The position numbers were made by a program, and so were the translations under genes. DNA of 64,000 nt from contig NZ_AP028670.1 of NCBI RefSeq assembly GCF_041154485.1, forward strand, positions 744,001 through 808,000, given 5' to 3'. Each line of letters begins with the position of its first letter. Position 1 is the first letter of the stretch. Shown here one piece after another: positions 58,698 to 64,000 of this stretch. This DNA is from Variovorax sp. V93. Lineage in GTDB: Bacteria > Pseudomonadota > Gammaproteobacteria > Burkholderiales > Burkholderiaceae_C. The notes beneath the pieces were generated by a model. That model had not been told where the DNA came from, did no database searches, and worked only from the letters and a program-made list of their open reading frames with translations.

Positions 58698-60509
58698 GTG
58701 AACAAGACCATCCGCATCGGGGGCGCCTCCGGCTTCTGGGGCGACAGCGGCGTGGGCGCCACGCAACTCGTGCAAAGCGGCCAGATCGACTACCTGGTGT
58801 TCGACTACCTGGCCGAACTCACCATGTCCATTCTGGCCGCCGCGCGCATCAAGAAGCCAGAGCTCGGCTATGCCACGGACTTCGTGTCCGTTGCCATGAA
58901 AAGCGTTCTCAAGGACGTGGTGACCAGGAACATCCGCGTGGTCAGCAACGCCGGTGGCGTGAATCCGCAGGGCTGCGCGGATGCTGTGGCCACACTGGCC
59001 AAGGCGCTCGGGGTTGATGTGCGAATCGCCGTGGTCACTGGCGATGACGCGATGCCTTTGCTGCCCGAGCTGCGCAACGCCCAGCCACCCGTCGCCGAGC
59101 TGCAAAGCGGCGCGCCGCTACCCGCCCAGGTCGTCACCGCCAATGCCTATCTGGGCGCCGTTCCCATCAAGGCAGCGCTGGATGCTGGCGCGCAAATCGT
59201 CATCACCGGCCGCTGTGTCGATTCGGCCGTGACACTGGGCGTGCTGATGCACGAGTTCGCCTGGACGCCGCACCAATACGACGAACTCGCCGGCGCCAGC
59301 TTGGCCGGCCACATCATCGAATGCGGCTGCCAGGGCACCGGCGGGCTTCACACCGATTGGCAGTCGGTGCCCGACTGGCCCCACATCGGCTACCCCATCG
59401 TCGAATGTTCGGCGGACGGAAGCTTCAGCGTCACCAAGCCCAAGGGCACCGGGGGACTGATTGCGCCGCAATGCGTGGCCGAGCAATTGCTGTACGAAGT
59501 TCACGACCCGGCCAGCTACTTGCTGCCCGACGTGGTGTGCGACTTCACGCAGGTGCAGATCACTCGGACAGGCCCGGAGCATGTGCGGGTGACGGGTGCG
59601 CGCGGCCGCCCACCCACCGACAGCTACAAGGTCTGCGCCACCTACCTGGACGGCTACAAAACCTCGGCGCAACTGACCATCGTCGGCTTCGACGCCGTGG
59701 CCAAGGCGCGGCGCACGGGCGAGGCAATCCTCACGCGTGCGGGTGAGCTGCTGAAAGCACAAGGACTACCGCCCTTCAGCGCGACCCACATCGAGGTGCT
59801 CGGCGCCGAGTCCTGCTACGGCCCACTCGCCAACCCCGCGGTGGCGCAGACCCGTGAAGCGATCTTGCGCCTGACGGCGCGCCACACCGACAAGGCGGCC
59901 CTGCAACTTCTCGCATCCGAGGTGGCGTCCGCCGGCACGTCCTGGGCGCCCGGTACGACGGGCATCGGTGGGCGGCCGGGGGTTTCACCATTGATCCGGC
60001 AATACGCCTTCCTGCTGGACAAGCGCAAATTGAAGCCCGCCGTGGTTCTGAACGGCACAGCGATTTCAATACCCGAGGACTCATCAGAGCGCGACATTCC
60101 ATCGCGGGTAGCTGGCGAACCAGTCGCACAAGCGGTCGTGGAGCCGGCTGCGCTTGCCGCCAGCGAGACGGTCGAAGTTCCGCTGATCGCGGTCGCCTGG
60201 GCGCGGTCGGGAGACAAGGGAGACATCTCCAACATCGGCGTGATCGCGCGCAAGCCCGACTGGCTGCCCGTGCTGCGTCAGCAACTGAGCGAAGCGCGCG
60301 TGGCCGAGCACCTGTCGCACTTGATCGAGGGAAAGGTCGTGCGCTACGAGCTGCCAGGCATCGCGGCCTTCAACTTTGTCTGCGAGCAGGCGCTGGGGGG
60401 CGGCGGCATGGCGTCGCTGCGCAACGACCCGCTGGGCAAGGGCATGGGGCAGATCCTTCTGGCGATGCCGGTGAAGGTGCCCAAGGCATGGTTCGCTGAA
60501 GCAGCGTAG
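58698..60509 (+). CDS. AtuA-like (DUF1446) protein with C-terminal ferredoxin-fold domain
   Basis: A 603-residue protein. Residues 1-440 match the acyclic terpene utilisation AtuA/DUF1446 domain: RIGGASGFWGDSGVGATQLVQ, LAELTMSILAAARIKKPELGYATDF, NAGGVNPQGCADAV and GRCVDSAVTLGVL. The last 110 residues are the AtuA-like ferredoxin-fold, AWARSGDKGDISNIGVIARKPDW. AtuA proteins are required for growth on citronellol-like terpenes and occur with CoA transferases and acyl-CoA genes; the reaction is unknown. GTG 58698 has GGAGAG seven bases before it. A TTG at 58683 is less likely. Confidence 0.8.
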   Translation: MNKTIRIGGASGFWGDSGVGATQLVQSGQIDYLVFDYLAELTMSILAAARIKKPELGYATDFVSVAMKSVLKDVVTRNIRVVSNAGGVNPQGCADAVATLAKALGVDVRIAVVTGDDAMPLLPELRNAQPPVAELQSGAPLPAQVVTANAYLGAVPIKAALDAGAQIVITGRCVDSAVTLGVLMHEFAWTPHQYDELAGASLAGHIIECGCQGTGGLHTDWQSVPDWPHIGYPIVECSADGSFSVTKPKGTGGLIAPQCVAEQLLYEVHDPASYLLPDVVCDFTQVQITRTGPEHVRVTGARGRPPTDSYKVCATYLDGYKTSAQLTIVGFDAVAKARRTGEAILTRAGELLKAQGLPPFSATHIEVLGAESCYGPLANPAVAQTREAILRLTARHTDKAALQLLASEVASAGTSWAPGTTGIGGRPGVSPLIRQYAFLLDKRKLKPAVVLNGTAISIPEDSSERDIPSRVAGEPVAQAVVEPAALAASETVEVPLIAVAWARSGDKGDISNIGVIARKPDWLPVLRQQLSEARVAEHLSHLIEGKVVRYELPGIAAFNFVCEQALGGGGMASLRNDPLGKGMGQILLAMPVKVPKAWFAEAA

Positions 60510-60588
60510 ATGCCTCCGCATGGCGCCAATGGGCGAGGCCGATACCCGGGCTTGCCGCCGGCCCGAAGCAACGGCGCCGCGGGACCGT

Positions 60589-61569
60589 TCAGGGCTGGAA
60601 GCCCGAGCGGCGCACCACCGGCTCCCATTGCTGGCGGAAGGCCTTGAGCATCTGCACGGTCTCGGCCTGCGTGCTGACGACGGGCGTGATGTAGGCGGCG
60701 TTGGCGGCCTTCTGCAGCGCCGGGTCCTCCATGACCTCGCGGATCCTGGTGGCCAGCAGCTGCACCTTGGCCGGCGGCATCGAGGCCGGGGCAAAGAAGG
60801 TGTTCCAGCCGTCGGCATCGATCTTCATGCCGGCCTCGCGGAAAGTGGGGATGGTCGGCGCGAAGCTCACGCGCTTCTTGCCCGACACGGCCAGGATGCG
60901 GATCTTGCCGGCCACGTGCTGGCCGTAGAGCGAGTCGAGCGTGTCGATGGCGATCGGCAGGCTGCCGCCGCTCAAGTCGGCCGACAGCGGCGCCGAGCCG
61001 CCGTAGCCCTTGATCTGCGGCTGCACGCTCAGCGCGTCGCCCACCATCAGGCCGAAGAAGTGCGGCAGGCTGCCGGTGGCCGGCACGCCGAAGACGGCCT
61101 CTTCCGGATGCGCCCAGAGCCGGCCGACCAAGAACATCGCGCGGTCGAGCTGCAGCTTGTTGCCCACGGCCAGCGCGAAGTCGTAGCTGCTGACCTGCGA
61201 CACGGGCACGAAGTCTTTCTCGGCGTCGTAGCCCGCATCCTTGAAGACCAGCGGCGCCACCACCATCACCGCGGGGTTGCCGAGCATCAGCACGTTCTGC
61301 GACGCGGGCGCGCGCCTGAGCTCCTTGGCCGCGAGCCGGCCGCCTTCGCCGGGGCGGTTCTCCACCGTGACGGCCACGCCGAGCTTCGGGCCCAGCCGCT
61401 CGGCGACCAGGCGCGCGATGCGGTCGGTGCTGCCGCCGGCGGTGTAGCCGACCACGAGCGTGAGCGCGCCATCGAGCGCGGGCGCCTGAGCGTGGGCCAG
61501 GGGAGCGGCACCGGCGGCGAGCGCCAGGCACCATGCCGTGAGCTTGCGCCGGGAAAGGAATGCGGTCAT
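60589..61569 (-). CDS. Bug family solute receptor
   Basis: A 326-residue exported receptor with leader RRKLTAWCLALAAGAAPLAHAQ and mature LTLVVGYTAGGSTDRIARLVAERLG, AVTVENRPGEGGRLAAKELRRAPASQNVLM. It lacks the usual ADGYT turn, which reads ASQNV. GFQP is the C-terminus. Minus strand, divergent from a MarR regulator across 190 bases that hold an inverted repeat; convergent with the AtuA-like gene. A carboxylate ligand is likely, identity unknown. Confidence 0.8.
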   Translation of the reverse strand: MTAFLSRRKLTAWCLALAAGAAPLAHAQAPALDGALTLVVGYTAGGSTDRIARLVAERLGPKLGVAVTVENRPGEGGRLAAKELRRAPASQNVLMLGNPAVMVVAPLVFKDAGYDAEKDFVPVSQVSSYDFALAVGNKLQLDRAMFLVGRLWAHPEEAVFGVPATGSLPHFFGLMVGDALSVQPQIKGYGGSAPLSADLSGGSLPIAIDTLDSLYGQHVAGKIRILAVSGKKRVSFAPTIPTFREAGMKIDADGWNTFFAPASMPPAKVQLLATRIREVMEDPALQKAANAAYITPVVSTQAETVQMLKAFRQQWEPVVRRSGFQP

Positions 61570-61661
61570 CGGATCTTCTTCCTGCTTGCAGTGGTGGCGA
61601 CCGGGCACGCGCAGGACTTCACGGCGACAATCGCCGGTCCACACTCGTTTCTTCCCGTGTC

Positions 61662-61693
61662 ATTTGTTACATGGTTATACGCACGCAACAAAC
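61662..61693. promoter_or_regulatory. imperfect inverted repeat, MarR/Bug divergent region
   Basis: ATTTGTTACAT (61662-61672) and ACGCAACAAAC (61683-61693) pair at 8 of 11 positions around a 10-base centre; the core TTTGTT/AACAAA is perfect. Size and placement fit a MarR operator acting on both divergent genes. Confidence 0.5.
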
Positions 61694-61759
61694 AGTTGAT
61701 CTAATCCATCATTTCCGCGCGAGGCGCGCGAACGACACCGCCTTGACGGCCCCGACCTG

Positions 61760-62320
61760 ATGCACGACACGCAAGGCATGCCAGCCCTCCCCGACGCCAG
61801 CGCCCTGCGCGCGCCCCGCTCCCTGGACGAGCTGCTGCTGTACCGGCTGTCGCGCGCCGTGCGCAACGCGAGCGGCATGGCCACGCGCCTGGTCGAGGGC
61901 GGCTTCGGCATCACGCGGCGCGAGTGGGGAATGATCGGCATGCTCGCGCAGCACGGCGAGATGAGCTCCTCGGCGCTGGCCGCGCACCTGCAGCTGGACC
62001 GCGTGCGCACCTCGCGCGGCCTGCGCAGCCTGGTCGAGAAGAAGCTGGTCTCGCGCCGACAGGACGAGGAAGACCGGCGCGGCGTGCATGTGCGGCTGAG
62101 CCCCTCGGGCCGGCAGCTCTTCGAGCGGGTGTTTCCGCGCATTGCGGCCCTCAACACCGATCTGCTCGCCGGCATCGAGCCCGCGCAGATCGACATCTTC
62201 CTGCAGTGCCTGCAGCATCTCGAACAGCGCGCGAGCGCGCTGAGCGCACAGGGCGTGGTGGCGGAGAAGGCCGACCGGCGCGCGGGCGGCACGCGGCACC
62301 GGTGGCCGGAGGCGGGCTGA
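61760..62320 (+). CDS. MarR family transcriptional regulator
   Basis: A 186-residue winged-helix regulator: LLLYRLSRAVRNASGMATRLVEGGFGITRREWGMIGMLAQHGEMSSSALAAHLQLDRVRTSRGLRSLVEKKLVSRRQDEEDRRGVHVRLSPSG, the MarR core with its wing D-x-R-R. A 20-residue basic tail follows. Divergent from a Bug receptor and directly upstream of an FUSC-type efflux gene, so it may repress either. ATG 61778 is an alternative start; no strong ribosome site is seen at 61760. Confidence 0.8.
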   Translation: MHDTQGMPALPDASALRAPRSLDELLLYRLSRAVRNASGMATRLVEGGFGITRREWGMIGMLAQHGEMSSSALAAHLQLDRVRTSRGLRSLVEKKLVSRRQDEEDRRGVHVRLSPSGRQLFERVFPRIAALNTDLLAGIEPAQIDIFLQCLQHLEQRASALSAQGVVAEKADRRAGGTRHRWPEAG

Positions 62321-62382
62321 ATGCTGCGGAGGCGGCCGCAGAACAGGCCGCGCGCTGGCACGCATCGTGCAAAACGATGGCA

Positions 62383-64000
62383 ATGTCTTCTATCTCCCTC
62401 GATCTTTTTCACCAGCGGCTTCGCCGGATGGCCGGCCACGCCCAGCCGCTGCGGGTGTTGCTCACGCTCGGCAGCCTGATGGCCATCGGCAGCCTCAGCG
62501 GGCATGCGGAAGCCATGATGCCGCTGTTCCTGGGCGCCATTGCCAGCGCACTGGCCGAAACCGACGACAGCGGCCAGGGCCGGCTGCGCGCGCAGGCCGT
62601 CACGCTGGCATGCTTCGCGGCGGCGGCGTTTGCGGTGGTTTCGTGGATCGACCACCCTCTGCTCTTCGTCCCGGGGCTGGCGCTGGCCGCGTTCTCGCTG
62701 ACGATGCTGGGCGCGATCGAGCCTCGCTACAAGGCCGTCGGCTTTGCGACGCTCGCGCTGGCGATCTACGCCATGCTGGGCATCGACGGCAGCGCGGCCG
62801 CCCCTGGCGGCACCGGCCGGCTCGGCGAGGCGCTGTGGCTGCTGGCGGGCGCGGCCTGGTATGGCGTGTTCTCGGTGGCGTGGTGCACGCTCTTTCCGGC
62901 GCAGCCGGTGCAGGCGCAGCTGGCGGGGCTGTTCCGCGTGCTGGGCGACTACGTGTGCTTCAAGGCCTCGCTCTTCGAGCCGCTGCGCGGCATCGACATG
63001 GAGCGCAAGCGGCTGTCGCTCGCGCAGCTCAACACGCAAGTGGTGGGTGAACTCAACGCCGCCAAGGAAGGCATCTTCCGGCGCATCGGCAGCACGCGCG
63101 CGCCCACGGGCCGCATCGTGCGCTACCGCGGCCTCTACCTGATCGCGCAGGACGTGCACGAACGCGCGACCTCCTCGCACGAGGACTACAACGCGCTGGC
63201 CGATGCCTTCTTCCACAGCGACCTGCTCTATCGCTGCCAGCGCGTGCTGACCCTGCAGGGCGAGGCCTGCCGGCGGCTCGCCCTGTCCATCGAGCGGCGC
63301 GAGCCTTTTGCCGCCGATCCGACCACCGGCCACGCGCTCGCTGAACTGCAAAGCGCCATCGATCACGAGCGCGCGCAGCTGCGCGAACCGCGCCGGGTGG
63401 CGCTGCTCGCGTCCGTCGAGGCCTTGGCGTGGAACCTGGCGCAGCTCGAGCGGCAGCTCGCCGGCGCCACCGAACCGTCGGCCCGGGCCGGACGCGCCGA
63501 CATGGGGTTGTTCGACCGCTCGCCACGCTCCGGACGCGAGATGGCGGAACGCGTGCGGCGCCAGTTGACGCCGCGCTCGGCGCTGTTCCGCCATGCGCTG
63601 CGGCTGGCGGTGGCGCTGGTGGCCGGCTACGGCGTCATGCTGCTGATCCACCCGGTGCGCGGCTACTGGATCCTGCTGACCACGCTGTTCGTCTGCCAGC
63701 AGGCCTGGGGCGACACGGTGTCGCGCGTCGGCCAGCGCATCGCCGGGACGGCGCTCGGCGTGGTGGCCGGCTGGGCGCTGCTGGTGCTCTTCCCGCAGCC
63801 CTGGGCGCAGTCGCTCCTCGCGGTGGCCGCGGGCGTGTTCTTCTTCGCCACGCGCGCGACCCGCTACCTGCTGGCGACGGCCGCCGTCACGGTGCTGGTG
63901 CTGATGTGCTTCAACCAGGTGGGCGACAGCGACGCGCTGATGGTGCCGCGCCTGATCGACACCGCCATCGGCAGCCTGATCGCCGCGCTCGCGATGCTGC
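62383..64000 (+). CDS. FUSC family (YccS/YhfK-like) inner-membrane protein, 5' part
   Basis: The frame from ATG 62383 is open to the window end (539 codons) with no stop. N-terminal hydrophobic block LRVLLTLGSLMAIGSLSG, ALAAFSLTMLGAIEP and LWLLAGAAWYGVFSVAWCTLF is followed by a soluble region (residues about 180-400), then a second membrane block with GYWILLTTLFVCQQAWGDTVSRVGQRIAGTALGVV, the FUSC signature shared with YccS and aromatic-acid efflux proteins. MarR upstream suggests regulated export. ATG 62377 is in frame and equally possible. The C-terminus is not in the window. Confidence 0.8.
   Translation, partial: MSSISLDLFHQRLRRMAGHAQPLRVLLTLGSLMAIGSLSGHAEAMMPLFLGAIASALAETDDSGQGRLRAQAVTLACFAAAAFAVVSWIDHPLLFVPGLALAAFSLTMLGAIEPRYKAVGFATLALAIYAMLGIDGSAAAPGGTGRLGEALWLLAGAAWYGVFSVAWCTLFPAQPVQAQLAGLFRVLGDYVCFKASLFEPLRGIDMERKRLSLAQLNTQVVGELNAAKEGIFRRIGSTRAPTGRIVRYRGLYLIAQDVHERATSSHEDYNALADAFFHSDLLYRCQRVLTLQGEACRRLALSIERREPFAADPTTGHALAELQSAIDHERAQLREPRRVALLASVEALAWNLAQLERQLAGATEPSARAGRADMGLFDRSPRSGREMAERVRRQLTPRSALFRHALRLAVALVAGYGVMLLIHPVRGYWILLTTLFVCQQAWGDTVSRVGQRIAGTALGVVAGWALLVLFPQPWAQSLLAVAAGVFFFATRATRYLLATAAVTVLVLMCFNQVGDSDALMVPRLIDTAIGSLIAALAML

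Noticed and set aside
61675..63651. Long minus-strand open frame of over 650 codons opposite MarR and FUSC
   Set aside because: It is antisense to two genes with clear motifs, is low in hydrophobic order and rich in Arg/Gln/His, the usual shadow in high-GC DNA.
1..64000. tRNA, rRNA, CRISPR array, insertion sequence or prophage
   Set aside because: No cloverleaf-like repeats, spacer arrays, transposase or phage structural motifs were recognised in any frame.

Overview
The window looks like chromosomal DNA of a high-GC Burkholderiales bacterium, most likely a Variovorax or other Comamonadaceae relative. Reasons are uniformly high GC coding sequence, dense gene packing, seven orphan Bug-type (tripartite tricarboxylate-like) periplasmic receptors with no TctA/TctB partner in view, and many LysR/AraC-controlled catabolic clusters built from CoA ligases, CoA transferases, SDRs and hotdog enzymes. 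No rRNA, tRNA, CRISPR, prophage or insertion sequence was seen. The species is an inference from gene content, not from a marker gene.

Layout. 0-4.8 kb: small accessory enzymes (GNAT, P-loop kinase, alpha/beta hydrolase, three VOC proteins, GST, an AraC regulator). 4.8-10.6 kb: a minus-strand operon with a LigJ-type oxalomesaconate hydratase, a LigK/GalC-type aldolase, a Bug receptor, a DUF1932 dehydrogenase and a signal-less ModA-like protein, divergent from a LysR protein with two DNA-binding domains. 10.6-16.6 kb: two more Bug receptors and two dehydrogenases facing a helix-turn-helix/citrate synthase fusion across a palindromic, AT-rich control region. 16.6-20.7 kb: a second-type Map with a ParD-like partner, a gene remnant, a degenerate HD-GYP/LuxR regulator and two membrane proteins.

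20.8-36.8 kb: a 16-kb, all-plus-strand catabolic cluster. It encodes a complete acyl-CoA beta-oxidation set (two CoA ligases, acyl-CoA dehydrogenase, paired MaoC hydratase subunits, SDR dehydrogenases, SCP2 thiolase) plus a cysteine-less thiolase homologue next to a DUF35 zinc-ribbon protein, which together resemble the aldolase complex of steroid side-chain catabolism. Two Bug receptors, two thioesterases, a CoA transferase, an enoyl-CoA hydratase/isomerase and an AraC regulator are included. Most genes overlap by 1 or 4 bases. The substrate is unknown.

37-41.5 kb: two SAM methyltransferases, a cupin remnant, an exported hydrolase, a GST and a c-type cytochrome behind a 13-bp direct repeat. 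41.5-53.4 kb: a redox/electrophile-type island of SDRs, NmrA-like, quinone oxidoreductase, DoxX, SnoaL-like, pirin remnant and WrbA, with LysR and AraC regulators. Four promoters here share one box, AGCC-N10-GATG-N5-CATC, with fixed spacing and fixed orientation to the gene; I propose it is the operator of the LysR encoded at 51844-52755. 53.7-61.6 kb: DUF4303 and DUF1003 proteins, then a LysR-controlled CoA transferase/Bug/AtuA-like operon and another Bug receptor. 61.7-64 kb: MarR regulator and the first 1.6 kb of an FUSC-type efflux gene that runs off the window.
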